Source of the DNA: Desulfovibrio sp. DV
GTDB taxonomy: Bacteria; Desulfobacterota; Desulfovibrionia; Desulfovibrionales; Desulfovibrionaceae
Assembly: GCF_001936595.1 (NCBI RefSeq)
Contig: NZ_MLBG01000007.1
Coordinates: forward strand, 20,629-84,628
Reading direction: 5' to 3'
Length of the DNA stretch: 64,000 bases
In this document: positions 27,667 to 36,321 of the stretch, in pieces
Position numbering within the stretch: position 1 is the stretch's first letter
How the letters are laid out: each line of letters begins with the position of its first letter
Notes under the pieces: generated by a model
Seen by the model: only the letters and a program-made list of their open reading frames with translations
The model's database searches: none
What the model was told of the DNA's origin: nothing
Position numbers and translations under genes: made by a program

Positions 27667-28614
27667 ATGCAAAACCCCTTCGCCGGCGGCGGCATCTGGC
27701 TGCGAACCTCGGGGGACGAGGCTCTGGCCGGACAGATTTCGCCTGAAATATTGGCTAGTTGCCATCCGATCTGGGCAGCCGATGCCGCTCGCCTGGCTCC
27801 CTGGCGCGAAGTGGTCCTTGGCCCGCAGTACGGGCCGGCGGCCGGGCGCTGGCTTGAGGCTCTGGGGCCGGGCGGGGCTGCGGCCGACGCCGTGTTGCTT
27901 GTCGGCCCGTGCGCGTCGAGCCTGGATGTGGCCTGGGAGTTGGCCGCAGCCGGGTGTCTGCCGCCTTTTGCCTCGGTGGTGGCCGTGTCCCAGACCCGGG
28001 GCCGGGGCCAGATGCGCCGGGACTGGGTTTCGCCCCCGGGAAATTTGTACGCCGCCCTGGCCTGGCCCGTGGCCAGCGGCAATCTGGCGGCCATGGCCCC
28101 GGTGGTGGTGGGGGCCTGCCTGTCGGATGCCCTGTATGACCGGGGGTTTCCCACCCAGGTGAAATGGCCAAACGATCTGCTGGTATGCGACCGGAAAATC
28201 GGCGGCATCCTGCTGGAAGAGCGGGGTGGACGGATCCTGGCCGGAATCGGTATAAATTTCGCCAGCGCGCCCGATGCGGCGTTGCTTCGTCGGGATCACG
28301 CCGCCCCGGCCGCCAGTTTGCAGGTGTTTGGCGAGGTCCCGGGCGCGGTTACGCTGTGGAGCGACCTTGTGAAGTCCGGGCAAACCTGCTACCTCCAGTG
28401 CGTTGCGCTATCAGACTCAAATGCCTTATCCCGTTTTGTCGAGCAGCGCCTAGCATGGCTTGGCCGGGAAGTGTTTGTGCGCGAGAGCGGGACGGATGGT
28501 TTTCGGGCGCGGATCATTGGTTTGGCCGAGGACGGGGGACTTCGGCTGAGACGTATTGATTCCGGCCCAGGGCAGGATTTGACGCTTCATAGCGGGAGTA
28601 TATCCCTCCTTTGA
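27667..28614 (+). CDS. birA: Biotin-protein ligase without DNA-binding domain
   Basis: A 315-residue biotin ligase. The catalytic domain has TRGRGQMRRDW (the GRGR-like biotinyl-AMP loop), VKWPNDLL, KIGGILLEE, GIGIN and an SH3-like C-terminal domain. It lacks the usual N-terminal helix-turn-helix; about 100 N-terminal residues of unrecognised sequence take its place. It lies 69 bases before the pyruvate carboxylase gene on the same strand, whose product is its likely substrate. The start is uncertain: ATG 27667 is used, while the frame remains open to an ATG at 27601 that overlaps the divergent cca start. Confidence 0.9.
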   Translation: MQNPFAGGGIWLRTSGDEALAGQISPEILASCHPIWAADAARLAPWREVVLGPQYGPAAGRWLEALGPGGAAADAVLLVGPCASSLDVAWELAAAGCLPPFASVVAVSQTRGRGQMRRDWVSPPGNLYAALAWPVASGNLAAMAPVVVGACLSDALYDRGFPTQVKWPNDLLVCDRKIGGILLEERGGRILAGIGINFASAPDAALLRRDHAAPAASLQVFGEVPGAVTLWSDLVKSGQTCYLQCVALSDSNALSRFVEQRLAWLGREVFVRESGTDGFRARIIGLAEDGGLRLRRIDSGPGQDLTLHSGSISLL

Positions 28615-28683
28615 TGCCGGCCCCCGCCGGATCGTCACTCTTTAAGCGAATGGACAGGTCGCCCCCAGGGGTCAGAGGACAGC

Positions 28684-31600
28684 ATGATCGCCAAGACGTT
28701 TCAGGAAGTGCTTTCCGAAGTTGAAGGAAAGAAGATTCTGGTCGCCAACCGGGGCATTTCCGCCCGGCGGGTTCTGCGTTCCATCCGTGAACGGCTTCGC
28801 GCCATCCCCGTGCTCACCGTCACCGATGTGGACATGACGTCCCCGGCGACGGCCGGAGCCCATGAGCTTATCACCCTGGGCCCTGATCCCAGAGCCTACC
28901 TGGATATCGACGGCATCATCAAGAAAGCCAAGGCCCGCGGCGTCGTGGCCATCCATCCGGGATGGGGATTTGCCTCGGAAGATTGCGAATTCCCCCGCAA
29001 ATGCGCCGAAGCCGGCATTATTTTCATCGGCTCTTCGGCCGAGGCCATGAAGAGCCTTGGCAACAAGGTCGAGGCCCGTCGGCTGGCCATGAATCTGGGC
29101 ATCCCGGTCGTGCCCGGCTCCGAAGGCTCGGTAACTATTCCCGAAGCCCGGGAAATTGCCAAAAAAATCGGCTTCCCCATCATGCTCAAGGCCGAGGGCG
29201 GCGGCGGCGGCCGGGGCATCTACGAAATTTATTCCGAGGCCCAGCTCGAGTCCGCCTTTTCCAAGGCCTCGGCCATGGCCCAGGCCTCGTTCGGCAACCC
29301 GCACCTGTTTGTCGAAAAGCTTTTGACCAGCGTGCGCCACATCGAAATCCAGGTGGCCGGCGACCGCTTCGGCAATGTCTTCGCCTTTGACGAGCGCGAC
29401 TGTTCCGTGCAGCGCAACCACCAAAAGCTCGTGGAGATCACCCCGTCGCCCTGGCGCGGCATGACCGAAGAACTGCGCCAGCGCCTCAAGGACTACGGCG
29501 AGCGCCTTGTGCGCGAGACCGGATATTATTCCCTGGCCACGGTGGAATTTCTGGTCGATGCCGACGGCGAACCGTACATGATCGAGGTCAACACCCGGCT
29601 CCAGGTGGAGCACGGCATCACCGAATGCCGCTACGGCGTGGATCTGGTCGAAGAGCAGATCAACATCGCCTTTGGCGGCAAGCTGCGCTTTAACTGCGCT
29701 GATACGCGCCCGCTGCTCCAGGCCATGCAGCTGCGCATCAACTGCGAAGACCCCAAGCAGAATTTTGCTCCCAACGCCGGGACCGTCACCCGCTACCTGT
29801 CCCCGGGCGGCCAGGGCATCCGGCTCGACTCCTGCCTGACGGCGGGTTACGAATTCCCCACCCAGTATGATTCGGCCGGGGCGCTTTTGATTTCCTACGG
29901 CCGCAACTGGCCCAAGGTCGTTTCGGTCATGGAACGGGCCTTGCGCGAGTACATCATCGGCGGCCTCAAGACGACCATTCCGTTTCATCGCCAGATTCTG
30001 CGCCATCCGGAATTTATCAAGGGCGACTTCGACACCAAGTTCATCAACCAGAATCCCTATCTGCTCAATTACCTGGACGAGGAGCCCGAAGCCCTGCGCC
30101 TGTCCTGGCTCGTGGCCGAAATCGCGGCCCGTGGCTACAACCCCCACGTCCAGCTCGGCAAATACCGGGGCCGTGAAGACTACCGCCTGGGCCGGTTTAC
30201 CCCCCATCTGCCCGAGGTGGACCTGCGCAGCCCGGAAAGCCCCTACCCGCGCGGCGACCGGCAGGCCGCCCTGGACATGGTGCGCGACTCCGGCAAGGTC
30301 CATTTTGTGGACACCACCACCCGGGACATCACCCAGTCCAACAGCGGCAACCGTTTCCGGCTGGCCGAGGACGAACTGGTCGGGCCGTATCTCGACAACT
30401 GCGGCTTTTTCTCGCTCGAAAACGGCGGCGGCGCGCACTTCCACGTGGCCATGATGGCCAACATGACCTACCCGTTTACCGAGGCGGCCAAGTGGAACGA
30501 GTTTGCGCCCAAGACCATGAAGCAGCTGCTCATCCGCTCGACCAACGTGCTTGGTTACAAGCCCCAGCCGCGAAACCTCATGCGGCTGACGGGCGAGATG
30601 ATCTGCGAGCATTACGACATCATCCGCTGCTTTGATTTCCTCAATCACATCGACAATATGTATCCGTTTGCCGAGGTCGCCCTGTCCCGGCCCGGCATCA
30701 TCTTCGAACCGGCCATCTCCCTGTCCTATGCCCGGGGCTTTGACGTGCCCCATTACCTGGGTGTGCTGGAGGCCATTCTCGACCAGACAGCCAAGGCCGG
30801 CGGCATGACCAAGGCCAAGGCCGCCAAAAGCATTATCCTGTGCCTCAAGGACATGGCCGGCATGTGTCCGCCGCGTTTCGTCAAGGCACTTATTACCGCC
30901 ATCCGCAAGGCCTATCCCGAACTGGTCATCGACTACCATCGCCACTACACCGACGGCCTGTTCGTTCCGGCCGTGGGCGCGGCGGCCGAGGCCGGCTGCC
31001 ACATCGTGGACACGGCCATCGGCGCATCCGTGCGCTGGTACGGCCAGGGCGAGGTGCTCTCCACCGCGGCCTACATCGGCGAAGACCTCGGTGTGCCCGT
31101 GGCCCTGACCAATGAAAATAAGGATATGATCCGGGCCGCCAACTTCGTGCTCAAGCAGATCATGCCCTATTACGACCGTTATACCGCTCCGTACTTCCAG
31201 GGGATCGATTACGACGTCGTGGAGCACGCCATGCCCGGCGGGGCCACCAGCTCGTCCCAGGAAGGGGCCATGAAGCAGGGCTACATCCACTTGCTGCCCT
31301 ATATGCTCAAGTTCCTGGCCGGCACCCGCAAGATCGTTCGCTACCATGACGTCACGCCCGGTTCCCAGATCACCTGGAATACCGCCTTCCTGGCCGTCAC
31401 CAGCGCCTACAAGGTCGGCGGCGAGCGGGCGGTCAAGGACATGCTCGAAGTCCTCGAGGTTGTGTCCGAACATCCTGACGAGTGCCTGACCCCGGCGGCC
31501 AAGCACGACCGGCTCCTGCTTTACGCCAACTGCAACGACGCCTTCCGCAATCTGCTTCTCGGCAAGTTCGGCAAGATGCCGCTCGGGTTCCCGCCGGACT

Positions 31601-32379
31601 GGGTCTACGAAAGCGCTTTCGGGGCCGACTGGAAGGGGGCCATCGAGGCACGCACCGAGGAGTCGCCGCTGGATGCCCTGGGCGAGATCGACATGGACGC
31701 CGAGATGGCGGCGCTCACCAAGCAGCTTGGCCGGGAACCCTCCAATGAGGAGTTCGTGCTCTATCTCAACCATCCGGGCGATGCGCTCAAGACCATGGAA
31801 TTTCGCAAGAAATTTGGTGATGCCAACCGCCTGCCCCTGGATGTCTGGTTCGAGGGCCTGGAGCAGGGTGAAGAGCTGACGTTCTCGGACAGCCAGGACA
31901 AGCCGCACCACCTCTCGCTCCTTGACATTTCGCGTCCCGACGTCAGCGGCATGGCCACCGTGCGGTATGTCCTGGATTCGGAAATCCTCAGCCACCAGGT
32001 CCCGGTGGCTGCCGCCCAGGGCGGCCCGGCCAGCCAGGTCGAGATGGCCGATCCCAGCAATCCCTACCATGTGGGTGCGCCGGTCTCCGGCGACCTGTGG
32101 GTCATGCACGTCTCGCCCAACGACTACGTGAAGACCGGTGAGGAGCTCTTCAACATCTCCGTCATGAAGCAGGAAAAGACCGTGGCCGCGCCCTTGGACG
32201 GCATTATCAAGCGGGTGATCAAGAATGCTGATTACGCCAATGACCGCAAGATGGTTCCGGTCAAGGAAGGGGAGCTTTTGGTCGAACTGGGACCCGTCAC
32301 CAAGGACTGCCCGACCTGCCATCAACCTGTAGGCGAAGAGCATTACAAATTCTGTCCCAACTGCGGCCAGCAGGTGTAA
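28684..32379 (+). CDS. pyc: Pyruvate carboxylase with C-terminal zinc ribbon
   Basis: A 1231-residue biotin enzyme that makes oxaloacetate from pyruvate, bicarbonate and ATP. Domain order: biotin carboxylase (about 15-470; LVANRGISARR, KAEGGGGGRG, EVNTRLQVEH), carboxyltransferase (about 530-1050; VDTTTRDITQ, the lysine in LCLKDMAG, the metal ligands in DYHRHYTDG), and a C-terminal biotinyl domain with K1162. The biotin site reads V-M-K-Q-E, unlike the common AMKM. A second oddity is a tail after the biotinyl domain with two CxxC pairs (C1209/C1212 and C1224/C1227), a zinc-ribbon arrangement absent from textbook pyruvate carboxylases. AGAGGA precedes ATG 28684. birA lies just upstream and the PEP-synthase-like gene just downstream. 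Confidence 0.95.
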   Translation: MIAKTFQEVLSEVEGKKILVANRGISARRVLRSIRERLRAIPVLTVTDVDMTSPATAGAHELITLGPDPRAYLDIDGIIKKAKARGVVAIHPGWGFASEDCEFPRKCAEAGIIFIGSSAEAMKSLGNKVEARRLAMNLGIPVVPGSEGSVTIPEAREIAKKIGFPIMLKAEGGGGGRGIYEIYSEAQLESAFSKASAMAQASFGNPHLFVEKLLTSVRHIEIQVAGDRFGNVFAFDERDCSVQRNHQKLVEITPSPWRGMTEELRQRLKDYGERLVRETGYYSLATVEFLVDADGEPYMIEVNTRLQVEHGITECRYGVDLVEEQINIAFGGKLRFNCADTRPLLQAMQLRINCEDPKQNFAPNAGTVTRYLSPGGQGIRLDSCLTAGYEFPTQYDSAGALLISYGRNWPKVVSVMERALREYIIGGLKTTIPFHRQILRHPEFIKGDFDTKFINQNPYLLNYLDEEPEALRLSWLVAEIAARGYNPHVQLGKYRGREDYRLGRFTPHLPEVDLRSPESPYPRGDRQAALDMVRDSGKVHFVDTTTRDITQSNSGNRFRLAEDELVGPYLDNCGFFSLENGGGAHFHVAMMANMTYPFTEAAKWNEFAPKTMKQLLIRSTNVLGYKPQPRNLMRLTGEMICEHYDIIRCFDFLNHIDNMYPFAEVALSRPGIIFEPAISLSYARGFDVPHYLGVLEAILDQTAKAGGMTKAKAAKSIILCLKDMAGMCPPRFVKALITAIRKAYPELVIDYHRHYTDGLFVPAVGAAAEAGCHIVDTAIGASVRWYGQGEVLSTAAYIGEDLGVPVALTNENKDMIRAANFVLKQIMPYYDRYTAPYFQGIDYDVVEHAMPGGATSSSQEGAMKQGYIHLLPYMLKFLAGTRKIVRYHDVTPGSQITWNTAFLAVTSAYKVGGERAVKDMLEVLEVVSEHPDECLTPAAKHDRLLLYANCNDAFRNLLLGKFGKMPLGFPPDWVYESAFGADWKGAIEARTEESPLDALGEIDMDAEMAALTKQLGREPSNEEFVLYLNHPGDALKTMEFRKKFGDANRLPLDVWFEGLEQGEELTFSDSQDKPHHLSLLDISRPDVSGMATVRYVLDSEILSHQVPVAAAQGGPASQVEMADPSNPYHVGAPVSGDLWVMHVSPNDYVKTGEELFNISVMKQEKTVAAPLDGIIKRVIKNADYANDRKMVPVKEGELLVELGPVTKDCPTCHQPVGEEHYKFCPNCGQQV

Positions 32380-32456
32380 ATTTCACCACGAACGTGTTAA
32401 CGGTGGCCGGCCAAGACGATCCGGACCACCGAGCCTGGAGAGACAAGGAGGGGAGA

Positions 32457-35400
32457 ATGGCCAAGACCCAAGCCAACGATAAACCGCGCCAGGACGACAA
32501 TGCGTCCGCTCCGGGACAGGACGCGGCTTTCGATACTGCCAAGACGCTCATCCTGATGGGAGCCGACATTGTCGGCATCGGCGAAGAAGCCGAAATCCTG
32601 GTCGGTGGGAAGAATTATAATACGGCGCTCATCAGCCAGATCCAGGGCATCCGGGCGCCCCAGTTCCGGGCTGTGTCCTCGGTGGCCTTCCACCGCGTTC
32701 TCGACGAGACCAAGGTCAATGCGGCCCTTATCCGGGAAGTCGTCAACGACGGTTACCGCCGGGTCAACTGGACCGACGAGGAAGTCAACAGCGATCCGGA
32801 ATACATGAAAAACCTCGTGCGCGATCTGGCCGAGGAAGTGCGTTCCAAGACCGCCGACGCCCCGGGTTCGTCGATTAAGTTGCGCACGTTTATAAACAAC
32901 GTGGTCGAAGGCTTCGCCACCTCCCCCGAAGGCATCGACCAGCTGCGCAAACGCTCCGTCCTGGTCCAGGTGGCCATCTTGTCCGTGGATATGCCGGCCG
33001 AAGTCCGCGAGGCCGTATCCAACGGCTACAACGACATCTGCCGCGAGGCCGGCCTGGAAGACGTGCCCGTGGCCGTGCGTTCCTCGGCCGCCGGCGAGGA
33101 CAGCCGCAAAAAGGCCTTTGCCGGACTCCAGGACACCTATCTCAATATCGTCGGCGCGGCCCAGTGCGTGCGTGCCTACCAGTGGGACTGCGCCTCGGCC
33201 TACAACCTGCGTTCCATGACCTACCGCCGCGAGGCCATCCTCGACGCCGTGGCCCTGGCCGAGCGCACCGGCGACGATTCCATCGCCGAACAGGCCAAGC
33301 TCGAATGGGCCATTGAGAACACCTCGCTGTCCGTGTGCATCATGCGCATGATCAACCCGGTGATCTCCGGCACGGCCTTTGCCGCCGATACCGCCACCGG
33401 CTGCCGGGGCACCTCGCGAAACGACCTCGTCTCCATCGACGCCAGCTACGGCCTGGGCGAAGCGGTTGTCGGCGGCATGGTCACCCCGGACAAGCTCTAC
33501 GTGTTCCAGCGCGACGACGGCTCGGAAGTCGTCATCCGCAACATGGGCTACAAGGATAAAAAGATCGTCTACGACGACCAGGAAGGCGGCACCAAGCTGG
33601 TCAAGGTTTCCGAAGAGGAAGCCTACCGCTGGGCGCTGTCCCTGGCCCAGGCCGAGGAAGTGGCCCGGGGCGTGCGCGCCATCTCGGTCGCCTACGGCAA
33701 CTGCATCATGGATACGGAATTTTGCATCGATGAGTCCGACCGCCTGTGGTTTGTCCAGGCTCGGCCGGAAACCCGCTGGAACGACGAACTGGAGTTGCAT
33801 CCCCACACCATTTTCATGCGCCGCATGGAAGTGGAGAAGCGGGCGGCCCTGGCCGCCGAGGTCATCCTCGAAGGCAACGGCGCGTCGCGCGGGGCCGGGC
33901 AGGGCATGGTGCGCTTTTTGCGCTCGGCCCTGGAGCTCAACAAGATCCAGAAGGGCGACATCCTGGCTGCCGAGCGCACCGACCCGGACATGGTGCCTGG
34001 AATGCGCGTGGCCTCGGCCATCCTGGCCGATGCCGGCGGCGACACCAGCCACGCCGCCATCACCTCCCGCGAGCTGGGTATCCCGGCCATCATCGGCATC
34101 CAGCGCGCCGAGACCCTGCGCTCCCTGGACGGCCAGTATGTGACGGTTGACGGTTCGCGCGGCTGTGTCTACCGCGGCCTGCTGCCGCTGGTCGAAGTCG
34201 GCGGCGAGATGGATCTGGCCAAGCTGCCCGACACCAAGACCAAGGTCGGCCTGATCCTGGCCGACGTCGGGCAGGCGCTCTTTCTGTCACGTCTGCGCAG
34301 CGTCGGGGACTTTGAAGTGGGGCTGCTTCGGGCCGAATTCATGCTCGGCAATATCGGCGTGCATCCCCAGGCCCTTGAAGCCTATGACAACGGCACGCTG
34401 CCAACCCTCATTGACACCAAGGTCAAGGAACTCGACGCCAAGCTGACCAAGATCGTGCGCGACCAGCTCGGAGCCGGGTTCATAAACGTCCAGATCAAGC
34501 TGCGCAGCTACGTCGGCCTGGTAACGGGCCTGTCGGCTGAACTGGAAACCCTGGCCGACCATTCCGGCGCCCGCGGCACCGACGAAGTCATGGCGGTCCA
34601 TCGCCGCATTCGGGAGTTCGAGAAAAAGCTCGACCACCATCTCGAAGAAGTCACCCGCCGGCTCGATCTGCTCAAAACTTCGGCCGACCTGGAAACCCAT
34701 GTGGCCATTATTCTCGGCTACTGGGACGAGATGCAGCATAAGGCTGTCGATCCCGACGCCATCAAGCGCCGCTACGAGATCAAGGCCCGCATCGAAGACC
34801 GTGTGGCAGCCGTGGCCGAAGAACCCATGGTCAAGGACACCCTGGCCAAGATTGCGGCCATGCGCCAGGAAGTGGCCCGGCAGATCGGCATCAAGAGCCA
34901 GCTCGACGATCTGACCGCGCTTTTGGGCAAAATTCGCAAGCAGCTCACTTCGCGCGGGTTCCGCAGCGGCAAGGAGCTCTACGTCCAGACCCTGTCCCAG
35001 GGCCTGGGCCTTTTTGCCATGGCCTTCCACGGCAAGCCGATCCTGTACCGCACCACGGATTTCAAATCCAACGAATACCGGAACCTGCTTGGCGGCAACC
35101 TGTTCGAGGCGCTGGAAGACAACCCCATGCTCGGCTACCGGGGCGTGTCACGCAACATCCACGACTGGGAAATCGAGTCGTTTAAGCTGGCGCGCGGCAT
35201 CTACGGCGGGAAAAACCTCCACATCATGCTGCCGTTCGTGCGCACGGTGGAGGAAGCCACTTCCATGAAGCGCTATCTTGAGCGGGTGCACAAGCTCCAG
35301 TCCGGCGATGATGGGCTCAAAATGTTCATCATGTCGGAAATCCCGAGCAACGCCATCCTGGCCAAGCAGTTCATCCAGGAGTTCGACGGCTTCTCCATCG

Positions 35401-36044
35401 GCTCCAACGACATGACCCAGATGGTGCTTGGCACCGACCGCGACAACCCGGCCCTGCGCCACATCTATGACGAAGAAGACCCGGCCGTGGTCTGGGCGCT
35501 TTTGGTCACCATCTTTGCCGGCCAGAAGTACGGCAAGAAGGTCGGTTTCTGCGGCCAGGGCGTGTCCAACAGCGTCATCCTGCGGGGGCTGGTCGCCATT
35601 GCCGGCATCGTGTGCGCGTCGGTCGTGCCCGATACCTACTATCAGACCAAGTTCGACATGGCCCATGTCGAGTCCGAGGGCATTGCCGTGGACGGCCTTG
35701 GCAAGTGGCTTGGCGAGCAGCATCTGGCCCGGCTCAAAGTGGTGCTCCAGGACAATAAATACGAACACATCGCTAAAAAATACGACACCGCTGCGGACAT
35801 CAAGGACTGGTACGACGGCGAGTTGACGCGCCTTGGCGAGCAGTTGCGCGAAAACCTGGAAACGGCCAAGGCCAATTTCTACCGCCAGGAGATGGAGAAC
35901 TTCCGCCGTCTGTTCCACAAGCCGGCCCTGTATGCCACCTGGGACTGGACCGGAACGGTGTTTGACGCCCTGCGCCAGGCCGGTTTTGACAGCTACGAGG
36001 AGCAGGCCACGGCCCTGGCCGCCCAGCGCGCCAAGAAGTGGTAG
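32457..36044 (+). CDS. PEP synthase-like enzyme, very large, with helical insertion
   Basis: A 1195-residue PEP synthase/PPDK-type protein, against about 790 for E. coli PpsA. It would convert pyruvate and ATP to PEP, AMP and phosphate. Visible parts: the ATP-binding domain (VPVAVRSSAAGEDSRKKAFAGLQ, QARPET), the phosphohistidine domain with His about 530 in GGDTSHAAITSRELG, and the PEP/pyruvate barrel (LLRAEFMLGNIGVHP, RTTDFKSNEY, and the catalytic cysteine in GFCGQ). A largely helical, charged segment of about 170 residues (roughly 660-825) sits inside the barrel, and about 80 N-terminal and 130 C-terminal residues are also extra. Start 32457 has AAGGAGGGGAGA. It follows pyc by 77 bases and ends in a strong terminator. 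Confidence 0.88.
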   Translation: MAKTQANDKPRQDDNASAPGQDAAFDTAKTLILMGADIVGIGEEAEILVGGKNYNTALISQIQGIRAPQFRAVSSVAFHRVLDETKVNAALIREVVNDGYRRVNWTDEEVNSDPEYMKNLVRDLAEEVRSKTADAPGSSIKLRTFINNVVEGFATSPEGIDQLRKRSVLVQVAILSVDMPAEVREAVSNGYNDICREAGLEDVPVAVRSSAAGEDSRKKAFAGLQDTYLNIVGAAQCVRAYQWDCASAYNLRSMTYRREAILDAVALAERTGDDSIAEQAKLEWAIENTSLSVCIMRMINPVISGTAFAADTATGCRGTSRNDLVSIDASYGLGEAVVGGMVTPDKLYVFQRDDGSEVVIRNMGYKDKKIVYDDQEGGTKLVKVSEEEAYRWALSLAQAEEVARGVRAISVAYGNCIMDTEFCIDESDRLWFVQARPETRWNDELELHPHTIFMRRMEVEKRAALAAEVILEGNGASRGAGQGMVRFLRSALELNKIQKGDILAAERTDPDMVPGMRVASAILADAGGDTSHAAITSRELGIPAIIGIQRAETLRSLDGQYVTVDGSRGCVYRGLLPLVEVGGEMDLAKLPDTKTKVGLILADVGQALFLSRLRSVGDFEVGLLRAEFMLGNIGVHPQALEAYDNGTLPTLIDTKVKELDAKLTKIVRDQLGAGFINVQIKLRSYVGLVTGLSAELETLADHSGARGTDEVMAVHRRIREFEKKLDHHLEEVTRRLDLLKTSADLETHVAIILGYWDEMQHKAVDPDAIKRRYEIKARIEDRVAAVAEEPMVKDTLAKIAAMRQEVARQIGIKSQLDDLTALLGKIRKQLTSRGFRSGKELYVQTLSQGLGLFAMAFHGKPILYRTTDFKSNEYRNLLGGNLFEALEDNPMLGYRGVSRNIHDWEIESFKLARGIYGGKNLHIMLPFVRTVEEATSMKRYLERVHKLQSGDDGLKMFIMSEIPSNAILAKQFIQEFDGFSIGSNDMTQMVLGTDRDNPALRHIYDEEDPAVVWALLVTIFAGQKYGKKVGFCGQGVSNSVILRGLVAIAGIVCASVVPDTYYQTKFDMAHVESEGIAVDGLGKWLGEQHLARLKVVLQDNKYEHIAKKYDTAADIKDWYDGELTRLGEQLRENLETAKANFYRQEMENFRRLFHKPALYATWDWTGTVFDALRQAGFDSYEEQATALAAQRAKKW

Positions 36045-36064
36045 GCCGCTTCAAGCCTTCAAGG

Positions 36065-36098
36065 AAAAGGCCTCCCGGTTCGCCGGGAGGCCTTTTTT
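36065..36098 (+). terminator. Rho-independent terminator of the pyc/PEP-synthase operon
   Basis: A perfect stem (36065-36078 with 36083-36096), TTCG tetraloop and a T run at 36093-36098, 20 bases after the PEP-synthase stop. Confidence 0.95.
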
Positions 36099-36283
36099 AT
36101 GGTCCGGGGCTGGGGCCTGGGACGGGCAGGGTGGACGGGCACCTGTCGGGAGTGGAAGGCGCTTGGCGATTGGGGGGGAACTGCCGGGCGCATGGACCGG
36201 ACCTGGATGTCGGGATGGGGTAGCCTGCACTCCGGGGCAGGGCAACGGCGCGCGTGTTGCCGGCGGTCGGGTACGCGGGGAGG

Positions 36284-36310
36284 CCGGGGCCGGGCGGAAG
36301 CCGGCCCCGG
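36284..36310 (-). other. GC hairpin at the 3' side of the LytM gene
   Basis: Arms CCGGGGCCGG and CCGGCCCCGG with a 7-base loop, just past the stop of the convergent LytM gene. No T run. The rest of 36099-36321 holds no gene that I can see. Confidence 0.4.
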
Positions 36311-36321
36311 GGCACGCGTGC

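Noticed and set aside
28672..32343. A 1223-codon minus-strand open frame opposite pyruvate carboxylase
   Set aside because: It is an exact shadow of pyc; the product is repetitive in His/Gly/Leu/Val and has no recognisable domain or ribosome site.
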